A DNA stretch of 64,000 nt, taken from the NCBI GenBank assembly GCA_020634855.1, contig JACKAU010000019.1, positions 1 through 64,000 on the forward strand, read 5' to 3'. Below the pieces are notes generated by a model. That model searched no databases, was not told the DNA's origin, and was given only the letters and a program-made list of their open reading frames with translations. This document shows positions 26,647 through 35,851 of this stretch, piece after piece. Each line of letters starts with the position of its first letter. The stretch's first letter is position 1. The stretch is from Anaerolineales bacterium. GTDB taxonomy: Bacteria; Chloroflexota; Anaerolineae; 4572-78; J111. Made by a program: the position numbers and the translations under genes.

Positions 26647-28767
26647 ATGAAACATTCAACACTAGTTCGTTTAGGATGGCTGCTGATACCGGTAGCCGTG
26701 GTGGTTCTGATGATGGTCCCAGGGCCGGACGAGAAGGGGGTCTCGAACGCATTCTCCCAGCAGGGGGATGCGACCGCCACCCCGGCGCCGGCCGCCACCG
26801 CGACCGCCGCCAGCGATACCAAGAGCGACATTGATTACATTATGTACTTGCGGAGCCAGCCCCAGGATGCCGATGTCTGCGATATGAGCGTAGAGGAGGG
26901 GGAGTTGGTCATTGCGCCGGGCATAACCAATCCGGCCATGACCTGCCCCGATATGTTTGCCTGGAAGATACTCATCGAACAGATTCAGCAGGAGTTTTGG
27001 TTGAATTGGGCGGCCGATCAGTACATGTTTCCGCCAGACGGTCCCCTGCCGCTTTGTGAGCCGGGCGCAACCGATCGCTCCAATTGTTGCATGCCGGGGA
27101 GCACAACCAATCCGGGCTATGACGACGACGTGAATCCGGGCCGGGTTTGCCCCTACTTTCCGGGTGACAACCTAGACCCGGGCGACGAGCCTAATATGTT
27201 GGAATCCAAACTGCCACGCGTCCAGCAAGGCAGCCACTTTACCTTCCCCGAACCGGCGGAGGGGGTCGAGACGGGGCGAGAGATTCGCCAGTCTCAGGCG
27301 GAAATCGTCTTCCGCAACAAGGCTATGTTCGACTATCTATTTGAAAACGATCTGTACAATACGGACGGCCTGAAGGCTGTGTTCGACCGAGCGACGGCGG
27401 CTATGGAGCAGGGTGCGCCCTATCACCAGGAAAACCAGCCGGACGGACTGGTCAGCATTGACCTACCCATCGGGGCAGTCATGGTCAAGACCAACTGGCT
27501 GTTGGCCGAGCGGGCCGCCGAAATGGGCATCGAGGATGATCCGGACAATCCGTACATCAAGATGACGATCAATTCGAAGGTAAACGACTTCAACGCCGAG
27601 ATATTTGAGCCGGGGGTGCATTACCTGGTAGGGATTCATATCTCGTCGAAAGATATTCCCAACTGGGTCTGGGCGACCTTTGAGCACGTCAACAATCCGG
27701 GGCGCTGCGATATCACCGGCTGTAATGATTCATTTGGCTATCGGTCGCCGGACGAGGTGCAGCCGGGGCAATATACCAACTACATTGCCCCGAAACAGCA
27801 AAGCGATAATCTACTGGTCCCGACCAACATCTTCGACCAGGGCCAAATCTACAGCGGTGATGAGCGCAACCCATCGCTGGAGGCTATTTTCACGGCGCTC
27901 AATATCGGCAGCAGCGAAGGCAATGACGAGATGCCGACCGTAAACGACCGTGGCTGGTTGAGCTATCGGCTCAAAGGTAGCCAAACCACCTTTACCGATA
28001 AGATCGGCAATCCTACGTTCTTGGGTAACTCGGTGACAGAGGGTGGCTTTGAATCCACCGCGTCGTGCATCAACTGTCATGGCCGGGCGGCCATTAATGC
28101 CCAAGGGGAGGCGGCGATGACCGTCTTTATTGACCGGTTGGCTGAGGGAGGCTACGCCCAAAGCTCCTATGGCGTGCCCAATCCGGCTTGGTACTACACC
28201 ACTTCATCAACGCCCAAGCTAGAGGCGCTACCCTTCGATTTTATCTGGGGGCTTCTCGATGCTAAACCGCTGGCGACCAGCGCCAGTGACGACAGCGCCA
28301 GTCTTGACAGTGACAGCGCCTCGGCCAGCGCTGATCCGTTTGCCTACTGCGCTAACGCCGGCACGATCAACACGCCCAAAGGTAATTTTGGAACCTCCAA
28401 TCCGGGCGTTCCCCAAGCTGTGGCTACAGGGCTGAAGGAGGCTGTCGGCGCTTCCGCTGACGCACCGCTGGCTATGTTTGAAGAAAACTCTTACTGGCGC
28501 TGCATGAACGGTCAAGTCTACGCCTGTTTCGTTGGAGCCAACCTACCCTGTGAGAGCCAGGCCGATACCAGCACCACTCCCACTGACGCCATGACCGAGT
28601 ACTGCGCGGCTAACGAAGACGCCGACGCCATTCCGGCCGTTGTCACGGGGCGCGACACCGTCTACGCCTGGAGCTGCGTCAAGGGTGAGGCGACAGCCGG
28701 TAAAGAGGTGACCGATGTTGATGCCCAGGGCTATCAGGCTAATATCTGGTATGAGATTGAGCAATAA
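26647..28767 (+). CDS. Secreted mono-haem c-type protein, 706 aa
   Basis: An N-terminal membrane segment (about 9-25) acts as signal or anchor, followed by an Ala/Thr/Pro linker (39-57). A large globular region carries Cys-rich patches (for example SNCCMPGS) and a single haem motif CINCH near residue 474. After a Ser/Asp/Ala-rich linker (about 541-560) a C-terminal Cys-rich domain with YWRCMNGQVYACFVGANLPC and YAWSCVKGEATAGK follows; modules of this look occur in secreted proteins of unknown function. It is probably periplasmic or extracellular and takes part in electron transfer. The start is set by GAGGAGGAAATA. It follows the MFS gene by 136 bp. Confidence 0.82.
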   Translation: MKHSTLVRLGWLLIPVAVVVLMMVPGPDEKGVSNAFSQQGDATATPAPAATATAASDTKSDIDYIMYLRSQPQDADVCDMSVEEGELVIAPGITNPAMTCPDMFAWKILIEQIQQEFWLNWAADQYMFPPDGPLPLCEPGATDRSNCCMPGSTTNPGYDDDVNPGRVCPYFPGDNLDPGDEPNMLESKLPRVQQGSHFTFPEPAEGVETGREIRQSQAEIVFRNKAMFDYLFENDLYNTDGLKAVFDRATAAMEQGAPYHQENQPDGLVSIDLPIGAVMVKTNWLLAERAAEMGIEDDPDNPYIKMTINSKVNDFNAEIFEPGVHYLVGIHISSKDIPNWVWATFEHVNNPGRCDITGCNDSFGYRSPDEVQPGQYTNYIAPKQQSDNLLVPTNIFDQGQIYSGDERNPSLEAIFTALNIGSSEGNDEMPTVNDRGWLSYRLKGSQTTFTDKIGNPTFLGNSVTEGGFESTASCINCHGRAAINAQGEAAMTVFIDRLAEGGYAQSSYGVPNPAWYYTTSSTPKLEALPFDFIWGLLDAKPLATSASDDSASLDSDSASASADPFAYCANAGTINTPKGNFGTSNPGVPQAVATGLKEAVGASADAPLAMFEENSYWRCMNGQVYACFVGANLPCESQADTSTTPTDAMTEYCAANEDADAIPAVVTGRDTVYAWSCVKGEATAGKEVTDVDAQGYQANIWYEIEQ

Positions 28768-28780
28768 TCTAATTGGTTAA

Positions 28781-28973
28781 ACTTGCTAACGGACACGTTC
28801 TCAATTTGACCGATATGAAGCTCCCAAATTGCCGTTAAGCCGGTAGACCGCTGCTAGCAGACCGCAGACCGCTGAAAACAGACACGCTCGTTGAAGTTTG
28901 GCGGTCAATGGTCGGCGGTCTGCCGTCGGGGGCGCAGAAATCTGGGCAAATCAAGGTGATGTCCGTTAGCAAA
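28781..28973. mobile_element. Family B MITE-like element with 8-bp flanking duplication
   Basis: Terminal inverted repeats ACTTGCTAACGGACA and TGTCCGTTAGCAAA bound about 193 bp that contain nested GACCGC hairpins and no gene. The flanks TTGGTTAA and TGGGTTAA (7 of 8 identical) look like a target-site duplication. Other copies: 38207-38403 (full) and 2989-3120 (left end missing). Confidence 0.7.
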
Positions 28974-29005
28974 TGGGTTAATTACAAACAGGAGAATCCA
29001 TCATA

Positions 29006-30733
29006 ATGACTCAGAAACCAAAGCGCGGCCTCAGCCGCCGCGCCTTTCTACAGACGGCCAGCCTCGTTGGAACGGCATCGCTGCTCCCCGCCATCTCTAA
29101 CCCGGCCAAGGCGGCCGCTATTGGCCCGGCGGTACCCCGAACGCAGGGCGATGAGATTGACGTCGCCATCGTCGGGGCCGGCGTATCGGGGGTCTACAGC
29201 GCCTGGCGCTTGAAGCAGGATGACCCGAGCCGCAACATCGTTGTCTTCGATGCCGCCGATTACGTCGGCGGACGTCTGCTTTCGCTCAGCCCGCCCGATA
29301 TCTCAAACATGGTCGCCGATTTGGGCGGTATGCGCATCCTACCGTCGGTGCAGACCCGAATTGGTAAACTACTCGATACGCTCAACGGGCAACTCGCCGC
29401 CGAGGGCCAGATCGAGACCTATGACTTCCCGGTTGACCAGCCGCAGAATATCGCCTTTCTGCGTGATACCCATCTGCGGCTGGAGGAGTTCACTTCAGAC
29501 CCGGATAAGGTGCCGTTTAACCTCACCGATTTGGAACGCGGTCAGACCGGCGGCGGCATCGTCGTCAATGCGATTGAGCAGATCGTCCCCGGCATCACCA
29601 GTCTTGATCTTGACTTCAATCAACGCCAGCAGATGCTCCAAGAAGCCGTCTTTGATGGCACGCCGCTTTATCAACAGGGGTTCTGGAACGTACTCCTGCG
29701 CATCATGAGCGATGAAGCGTATAAGATGGCTGTTGATACCATCGGCTATAACATAGCCGTCAGCAATTGGAACGCCGCGGACGGCATCCTGGGCTTTTTG
29801 GCTGATTTTGGGGTATCGCCGGTCTACAAAGGCTTCACCAAAGGATTTCAGCAGCTCCCATTAGTGTTGGCTGATCTGTTCACGGCAGCGGGCGGCGAGA
29901 TCCGCCTCAATTCGCCCGTAGCCGGCTTTGATGAGCAGGATGGCGTGTTCAATCTGCAGGTCGGCGACCAGACAGTTCAGGCCAAGTCGTTGATCCTGGC
30001 CATGCCGCGCCGGGCGCTGGAGTTAATTGCCCCGACCAGTCCCTTGCTGCAGCAATTTCCGGATCTGATCGCCAGCGTCACGCCGCAGCCCCTGTTCAAA
30101 ATCTTTACCACTTATGACAACCCCTGGTGGCTCGAAGCGGGCTATACGCCGGCTAATGGCGACTATCAGCCCCTTGAATCGGGCCGTTCCGTCACCGACT
30201 TGCCCCTTCAGCAAACCTACTACTGGGCTCAGGGCGACGGCTCACCGGTTACCGCCGGTCCGGCCATGCTGATGTCCAGCTATGATGACGGCTCCCATGT
30301 GAGCTTCTGGGATGGACTGCGGCCGGCACGCGGTCAGGCCTGGCGAGAAGGTCTGCTGGTGAATACCCCGGCGGATCCGTTCGTCAGTGAGTGCGATCCG
30401 GCCGAGAACCGCGATTGGTGTGCCTATCAGGCGCCTCGGAAGATGGTGGCTGAGGTTTCTCGACAATTGGCCAAGATGCACGACCTGTCCTACACGCCGG
30501 AGGTGAAGAATGCCACCTATCGCGACTGGGGGGATGATCCCTATGGCGGCGCCCTTAACTTCTGGAACGTGGGCGTCAAGAGTGGGGAGGTAATCGAGCA
30601 GATCGTCCAGCCGGTAGACGGCCATGAACTCTACATCTGCGGCGAAGCATATTCGAATTGGCAAGGTTGGGTCGAAGGCGCGCTGCAGACGGCCGACCTG
30701 GTGTTGGCAAAGTATGGGCTTGAGCCGTTATAG
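29006..30733 (+). CDS. Tat-exported flavin amine oxidase-like protein
   Basis: The N-terminus carries a twin-arginine signal, SRRAFLQTASLVG (residues 10-22) followed by a hydrophobic stretch and AKA, so the folded, flavin-loaded enzyme would be exported. The FAD-binding Rossmann motif DVAIVGAGVSGVYSAWRL (about 50-67) and the downstream YVGGRLLS match the amine oxidase/phytoene desaturase-like flavoproteins. The C-terminus has LYICGEAYSNWQGWVEGAL, the second FAD contact with a Trp of the aromatic cage. It should oxidise an amine or amino acid in the periplasm; the substrate is unknown. The flavin-linking Cys of mitochondrial MAO is not present at SNWQGW. Confidence 0.88.
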   Translation: MTQKPKRGLSRRAFLQTASLVGTASLLPAISNPAKAAAIGPAVPRTQGDEIDVAIVGAGVSGVYSAWRLKQDDPSRNIVVFDAADYVGGRLLSLSPPDISNMVADLGGMRILPSVQTRIGKLLDTLNGQLAAEGQIETYDFPVDQPQNIAFLRDTHLRLEEFTSDPDKVPFNLTDLERGQTGGGIVVNAIEQIVPGITSLDLDFNQRQQMLQEAVFDGTPLYQQGFWNVLLRIMSDEAYKMAVDTIGYNIAVSNWNAADGILGFLADFGVSPVYKGFTKGFQQLPLVLADLFTAAGGEIRLNSPVAGFDEQDGVFNLQVGDQTVQAKSLILAMPRRALELIAPTSPLLQQFPDLIASVTPQPLFKIFTTYDNPWWLEAGYTPANGDYQPLESGRSVTDLPLQQTYYWAQGDGSPVTAGPAMLMSSYDDGSHVSFWDGLRPARGQAWREGLLVNTPADPFVSECDPAENRDWCAYQAPRKMVAEVSRQLAKMHDLSYTPEVKNATYRDWGDDPYGGALNFWNVGVKSGEVIEQIVQPVDGHELYICGEAYSNWQGWVEGALQTADLVLAKYGLEPL

Positions 30734-30813
30734 CGATAAAAAGCGCTAGCCTTTAGAGTGAAATCAATTTTCATGAAATTGCAGAGCAGCCATATCAAAC
30801 GAGGAGGTATGAC

Positions 30814-32343
30814 GTGAAAATCTTAATTTCCGGCGGTGGCCTGGCCGGAATGACAACGGCTTATTGGCTCCATCAGCACGGTCATGAACCGGTGGTGATC
30901 GAACGCGCGCCTGATTTGCGACGTGACGGCTACGGCCTGGACTTTTTTGGCGCCGGCTACGATGTGGCCGAACGGATGGGTATTATTGATGCTCTGGCGA
31001 AAAGGCAAATTTTCCGAGACAAAGAGGATAGCATCGCTTTTGTCGACGACGATGGGCGTGTGAAGGTGGAACTAAAGGTTGAGGCTGTACGCCAGGTGCT
31101 AGACGGTAAATATATGGGGCAGATCCATTATAACCTGGAAGAGGTTTTGTATGATGCGATCAAAGATAATGTAAAGATACGCTTCGGCACTTCAATAAAG
31201 GCCGTTGACCAATCCTCCGCAGCGGTCACGGTCACCTACGACAATGGCGACAGCGAAACCTTTGATCTGCTGGTCGGCGCTGATGGGATTCATTCTAATG
31301 TGCGCGGCCTGGTCTTTGGCCCGGAAAAAGATTACGCCTATTTTATGGGCTATTATTACGCCTGTTATCACATCCCCGACCGCCATCAACTTCGGAAAAT
31401 GTGGGAAAATTACACCGAGCCGGGCCGGCAGATCGGGGCCTATCACACCGACCGCGAGGGACAGTTGGCTGCGCTTTTGATATGGGAGGCGGAAGATGAG
31501 GGCTATATTCCCCCTGAGCAACGGGCCGACAAATTGCGGACGGCTTATGCGGGTATGGGCTGGATTACGCCTCAGCTTTTGGCTGATATACCCGCCAACG
31601 GTCAGGAGATTTTGATTGATTCGGTTACACAGATTCGGATGCCGACCTGGCGTAACGGCCGGGTGGTGCTGGTCGGCGATGCGGCCGGCTGCATGACCCT
31701 CATCTCCGGGCAGGGAGCGTCGATGGCTTTTGGCTGTGGTTATGCGCTGGCCGAGGAATTGGGGCAAACGGATGATTGGGCGCAGGCGCTGGCTAATTAC
31801 GAACATCGCGTTAAACCTCAGATTGAATTACGCCAGCTCAAAGCCCACGACTTTGCCAAACAGTTTGTCCCCGGCAGCGAATTAGGTATCAAAGCCCAAA
31901 CGGTGATTATGAAATTGGTCACGTATCAAGCCTTCTCCGGTTTGCTAAAAGAACAGTTTGTGGGCGACAGCTTCTTGAAGACAGCCGCGTTGCACCGGCT
32001 GCCGCAAAGCAAAGGCAACGTCATCGGTTATCGCGTCGCCGGTAAACTGCACGAGACGGATTATCAAACATTGGAACTGAGCCTGGATGAGGCGCTGCAA
32101 ACAGCCGATTCGGTCAACCTTTTGCTGCAAATTGAAGAAATAGCCGGCTTCAAAAGAGATGCGTTATGGGAAGATTGGAAATTCGGCCGGCAATACCACG
32201 ACAAGATCGGTAAATTAGCGGTTGTCGGCGACCAGCGCTGGAGCAAGTGGCTGGCCCGATTGTCTGAGCCGCTGTATGCCAAAGAGGCCCAACACTTTGC
32301 CCTGGCCGATATCAATCAGGCGTGGGAATGGCTAAGCCGGTAG
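30814..32343 (+). CDS. FAD-dependent monooxygenase (PHBH/UbiH/TetX fold)
   Basis: A 509-aa flavoprotein hydroxylase. The N-terminal GxGxxG motif ISGGGLAGMTTAYWL (about 5-19), the middle LLVGADGIHSNVRG (DG motif) and the late VVLVGDAAGCMTLISGQG (GD motif) are all present, as in class A flavin monooxygenases that hydroxylate aromatic or polycyclic substrates with NAD(P)H and oxygen. About 120 extra C-terminal residues after the usual fold are not recognised. GTG at 30814 is used because GAGGAGG sits before it and the nearby ATG runs directly into TGA. It lies 81 bp after the amine oxidase gene and 97 bp before the P450 gene. Confidence 0.88.
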   Translation: MKILISGGGLAGMTTAYWLHQHGHEPVVIERAPDLRRDGYGLDFFGAGYDVAERMGIIDALAKRQIFRDKEDSIAFVDDDGRVKVELKVEAVRQVLDGKYMGQIHYNLEEVLYDAIKDNVKIRFGTSIKAVDQSSAAVTVTYDNGDSETFDLLVGADGIHSNVRGLVFGPEKDYAYFMGYYYACYHIPDRHQLRKMWENYTEPGRQIGAYHTDREGQLAALLIWEAEDEGYIPPEQRADKLRTAYAGMGWITPQLLADIPANGQEILIDSVTQIRMPTWRNGRVVLVGDAAGCMTLISGQGASMAFGCGYALAEELGQTDDWAQALANYEHRVKPQIELRQLKAHDFAKQFVPGSELGIKAQTVIMKLVTYQAFSGLLKEQFVGDSFLKTAALHRLPQSKGNVIGYRVAGKLHETDYQTLELSLDEALQTADSVNLLLQIEEIAGFKRDALWEDWKFGRQYHDKIGKLAVVGDQRWSKWLARLSEPLYAKEAQHFALADINQAWEWLSR

Positions 32344-32440
32344 CCACATCCTATCCAATAAATACACGGGTATGATGCAGAATTTCTTGCTCGTCGGCTA
32401 AAGTACAAATTTAATCATTAAAACAATATAGGAGATGATC

Positions 32441-33826
32441 ATGCCAAATAACAATGCTAACGATTCAGAGACCACCCAGCAACTCCCGCCCGGTCCGAAG
32501 GGGCACCCGCTGATTGGTAGTCTGCCCGAGATGCACAAAGAGCGGGTACAATTCCTACTCGACTTGCGGGAAGAGTATGGCGATGTGGTCTGGTTCAAAG
32601 TGGCGAAGAATAATATCTGTTTGGTGGCTGATCCCGACGATATCGTCCACGTACTGGGCCACAACAGCGCCAATTACCACAAGAGCAACCAATACAAGCA
32701 ATTGGCGAAAACGCTGGGGCCTAGCGTCCTGATCACCGAAGATGACCAATGGAAACACCAACGCCGCATGATGGATCCTCATTTCCGACGCGATATTCTG
32801 AACGGCTACGCCGAAATGATGGTCAAGACCACCACGGCTATGGTTGATCGCTGGCTGGCCGAGGTCAAACCCGGCGAAACCATCGACCTGATGAAGGAGA
32901 TGTCGCGCTTGACTCTCAGCATCGTCTGCAATGCCCTGTTTGGCGTGGATATCAGTACCGAGTCGGCTGAGGCCGGCCAGGCGTTTAGCCTTGTGCTTGA
33001 ATTTGGCAGCAAGCGATTACAACCGGCATCGCCTGAACATTTGGCCGATATGCTGAACCTGCCGACCGAAAAGCGGCGGCAATGGCTGGCGGCCCAGGAG
33101 ACCCTGAACAAAATCATCGATGGCCTGATTGCCGATAGACGCAAAAACGGCGCTAAGGACGATCTTCTATCGGGGCTGGTTTTTGCCAAGGATGAGCAAG
33201 GTGGCCCGGCTATGAGCGATGAGGAACTGCGCAGTCAAGTATTGACCCTGTTCCTGGCCGGCCACGAAACCACGGCCACGGCTCTAACCTGGACCTTTAC
33301 CCTGCTGTCACAGCATCCTGAGTCAGAACGCAAGCTGCATGAGGAATTAGTCGCGGCTATAGGTGATCGGCTGCCGACGGTCGACGATCTGCCGCAGATG
33401 TCCTACGGCCAACAGGTTATTGACGAATCATTACGCGTCTATCCACCCATCCCCATGATCGCCCGTATGGCTCTGGGGGATGATACCCTGGGCGGCTACC
33501 ATATCCCCGCCGGAACCATGGTGGTGTTAAGCCCGGAAGTAACCCACCGTCATCCGGACTATTGGGATAACCCGGAAGGCTTCGATCCGGAGCGGTTCGA
33601 GCCGGAGGCAGTCAAAGCCCGGCCGCACTTCGCCTACTTCCCCTTCGGCGGCGGGCCAAGAAAATGCATCGGCGATAATTTCGCCGCGCTGGAACTGCGC
33701 CTGGTCGTGTCGACGGTAGTCCAGCGGGTCCGGCTCGAACTGGCGGCTGGCCATAAAGTTCAGGCCGGGGCGTTACTCACCCAGCGACCTGAGGGAGTCG
33801 TCAATATGACCGTTCACCCGCGCTAA
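32441..33826 (+). CDS. Cytochrome P450
   Basis: The 461-aa protein has all P450 landmarks: the proline-rich N-terminus LPPGPKGHPLIG, the oxygen-activating I-helix AGHETTAT, the K-helix ExxR (DESLRVYPP), and the haem loop FPFGGGPRKCIG with the axial Cys409. No membrane anchor is seen, so it is soluble and needs separate redox partners, none of which are recognisable nearby unless the cytochromes serve. Residue style resembles CYP110- or CYP102-haem-domain-like fatty acid and terpene hydroxylases; substrate cannot be told. The ATG at 32441 is preferred because the one at 32435 touches the GGAG. Confidence 0.93.
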   Translation: MPNNNANDSETTQQLPPGPKGHPLIGSLPEMHKERVQFLLDLREEYGDVVWFKVAKNNICLVADPDDIVHVLGHNSANYHKSNQYKQLAKTLGPSVLITEDDQWKHQRRMMDPHFRRDILNGYAEMMVKTTTAMVDRWLAEVKPGETIDLMKEMSRLTLSIVCNALFGVDISTESAEAGQAFSLVLEFGSKRLQPASPEHLADMLNLPTEKRRQWLAAQETLNKIIDGLIADRRKNGAKDDLLSGLVFAKDEQGGPAMSDEELRSQVLTLFLAGHETTATALTWTFTLLSQHPESERKLHEELVAAIGDRLPTVDDLPQMSYGQQVIDESLRVYPPIPMIARMALGDDTLGGYHIPAGTMVVLSPEVTHRHPDYWDNPEGFDPERFEPEAVKARPHFAYFPFGGGPRKCIGDNFAALELRLVVSTVVQRVRLELAAGHKVQAGALLTQRPEGVVNMTVHPR

Positions 33827-33894
33827 CGGCCTTATGTTGGGGTCCGTTGCCGCCCGAAAATTAGGTGACAGTCACTTATTGTTACTAATATGAC

Positions 33895-34004
33895 TTACGC
33901 AGTTGGCCTGTTTAGCCCCCCTCTAACTCCCCCACAGGGGGGAGGATCAGGCAAGTCCCTCCCACAGGGAGGGATTTAGGGAGGGCTAATCTCCAACTGC
34001 GTAA
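33895..34004. repeat. Inverted-repeat element (TTACGCAGTTGG ends)
   Basis: TTACGCAGTTGG at 33895-33906 pairs with CCAACTGCGTAA at 33993-34004. Between them two more nested inverted repeats occur (AGCCCTCCCT-like, CCCCACAGGGGGG). A single left end of the same kind (TTACGCAGTTG) is at 24854. Confidence 0.65.
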
Positions 34005-34032
34005 TTTCTAACTAAATCAACACCGGGTTAGC

Positions 34033-34172
34033 GTAGGTTGGGTTGAATGGGGCAGTTCGGGAGGCCATCGCCCCAATGGTTGGGTTGAGCCAGCGATCCC
34101 GGCGATAAAACGCGCAATGAAACCCAACTCTAGCCCGCTCAAAGACGAGATTGCCGGCTCAACCCAACCTAC
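34033..34172. repeat. Inverted-repeat element (GTAGGTTGGGTTGA ends)
   Basis: GTAGGTTGGGTTGA (34033-34046) pairs with TCAACCCAACCTAC (34159-34172), enclosing a partly palindromic centre. Repeats with these ends are common across bacteria. It lies 45 bp before the next gene. Confidence 0.7.
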
Positions 34173-34217
34173 ACCATCGTCTAAACTATTGTCTGTGACC
34201 AAACAAGGAGAGGTTTG

Positions 34218-35000
34218 ATGTCGAACGAGACAGTCAAAAAGATACTGTGGTGGGTGTGCCTATTTGTGGCGCCCTTAATTTTGCTCACAATGGAGCTGTT
34301 TCACCCGGCGGGGTTCACCAACGATCCGGGTATGTTTCAATATTTATCCGTGCCCCACGCTCATACGGCTCAACATAAAGCGTTGTATTATTTCGGGCCG
34401 AATTGGTGGTTTACCCTCCATATGATCCAAACGCCGTTAGTCTGCTTGGTGGCGGTAGGTCTGTTGTTAATGATGGACGGTATTGACCGCGAAGATGGGC
34501 AACTGGCCATGATTTTTAGTTGGGTGGCCCGAGCTTTGATCTTGGTCTTCATCATCTACTACACGTCCTTGGACGCCATTGGGGGTGTCGGTCTGGGCAA
34601 AACCATCGAAATCACTGAAAGCATGGCCAATGGTACGGCAAACCAGGCCGCCCAATTGACCCCGGACCAGGTTGAAGGGGTGGCGCAGGTCCTCAATGCC
34701 ACCTGGACCGATCCCTGGGTGGGCGGTGAAGGGTCTTTCATTAGTGAGACCGGTTCCTGGGCCATCTTTTTCGCCACGGTGTTCCTGGCCCTGTCGCTGT
34801 TCCTGGCGAAAAAGGCCCCTTGGCCGCCCCTGGTTATCCTGGTCGCCTTTGGCTGGGAACTACAGGTCAGCCATACCGCTTTTCACGGCCCCGTTGCCTT
34901 CGGGTTTCTCATCATCGCCGCCGCCTGGATGTGGTGGGCCACCAAACGGGTGCCATACCAGCCCAGATTAAGCCAGCCAGGTTACGCCGTTGGTAGATAA
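34218..35000 (+). CDS. Hypothetical integral membrane protein, 260 aa
   Basis: Not a recognised family. It has about six hydrophobic segments: near 10-28, 70-90, 100-125, 180-196, 205-222 and 225-245. Conserved-looking histidines and aromatic residues lie in the first outer loop (HPAGF, VPHAHTAQHKALYYFGPNWW). It starts MSNETVKKILWW with GGAGAGG upstream; ATG 34218 is chosen over TTG 34215. It could belong to the preceding oxidative cluster but is separated from it by two repeat elements. Confidence 0.7.
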   Translation: MSNETVKKILWWVCLFVAPLILLTMELFHPAGFTNDPGMFQYLSVPHAHTAQHKALYYFGPNWWFTLHMIQTPLVCLVAVGLLLMMDGIDREDGQLAMIFSWVARALILVFIIYYTSLDAIGGVGLGKTIEITESMANGTANQAAQLTPDQVEGVAQVLNATWTDPWVGGEGSFISETGSWAIFFATVFLALSLFLAKKAPWPPLVILVAFGWELQVSHTAFHGPVAFGFLIIAAAWMWWATKRVPYQPRLSQPGYAVGR

Positions 35001-35055
35001 GACTGTTGAAGGCTTTTAAACTAATCTCTTAGTGATCATCTTGACGAGGTTTACT

Positions 35056-35523
35056 GTGTTTCAAACAATATATCGAGCTTTTACATTCGTGTTAGTGTGC
35101 TGCACAGCAGCGATACTGATTGGCTGTGCTTCGACCACGGCATCGCAGCCGACGCCCACCGTAGAGCCAACTGAACAGCTTGCTAATCCCGCCTCGGAAA
35201 ACTGTGTTAAGCAAGGCGGCACGCTATCCATCCAGCAGCGCGGCGACGGCGGCGAATATGGCGTATGTGTCTTTGAAGATAATCGACAGTGCGAGGAGTG
35301 GGCCTTGCTTCGCGGCGACTGCCCGGTCGGTGGGCTTAAGATCACCGGCTACGTCACCCCGGCGGCCCAGTACTGCGCCATCACCGGCGGCGAGTACCAA
35401 GTTACCGGTACCAACGACTCAGGTGAAGAACAGGGAACGTGTACCTTCAAAAATGGTCAATCCTGCGATGTGTGGGACTACTATAATGGAAAATGTACTG
35501 CCAATACCGAGGAAGGGCAATAG
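35056..35523 (+). CDS. Lipoprotein with two DUF333 domains
   Basis: The N-terminal hydrophobic segment ends in a lipobox-like LIGC, so the protein is likely lipid-anchored. Two copies of a Cys-containing unit follow: NCVKQGGTLSIQQRGDGGEY ... CVFEDNRQCEEWALLRGDCP and YCAITGGEYQVTGTNDSGEE ... CTFKNGQSCDVWDYYNGKC. This C-x5-G ... C-x-F-x-(N/D)-x-x-x-C-(E/D)-x-W pattern is that of DUF333 (putative hemolysin). GTG at 35056 follows GACGAGG; the upstream GTG at 35032 lacks a site. A Thr/Pro linker lies between. Confidence 0.75.
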   Translation: MFQTIYRAFTFVLVCCTAAILIGCASTTASQPTPTVEPTEQLANPASENCVKQGGTLSIQQRGDGGEYGVCVFEDNRQCEEWALLRGDCPVGGLKITGYVTPAAQYCAITGGEYQVTGTNDSGEEQGTCTFKNGQSCDVWDYYNGKCTANTEEGQ

Positions 35524-35580
35524 GCGCTTAGACCATTTTATCAACAATTTATTAACCTGGGTTCGGAAATAGATGTGCTT

Positions 35581-35741
35581 CATGTCATTTCGGAGCGCTA
35601 GCGGAGAAATCCCTGTGACAATACAATGAAAAGGGGGCTGGCTGGGAAATTTTAAAGCGACAACGCCCCTTTTTTCCGGCGAAGGTTTCATTTATGGGGA
35701 TGTCTGAGGGATTTCTTCGCCTTCGGCTCCGAAATGACATG
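35581..35741. repeat. Inverted-repeat element (family D, GTCATTTCGGAGC ends)
   Basis: The left end CATGTCATTTCGGAGCG ... GAGAAATCCCT is answered by AGGGATTTCTTCGCC ... GCTCCGAAATGACATG, giving a 160-bp palindromic element. A diverged copy is at 54736-54888. Sequences of this kind are widespread in bacterial genomes. Confidence 0.75.
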
Positions 35742-35851
35742 CTCGGCTTTAATTATCGAACTCAGGTTACTACGATAGCCTGGCACTAACAACGTGGCGA
35801 AACGGCGAATGGGAAGGCTTTTCGCCATTCGCCATTTTTTAGGAGAAATCT

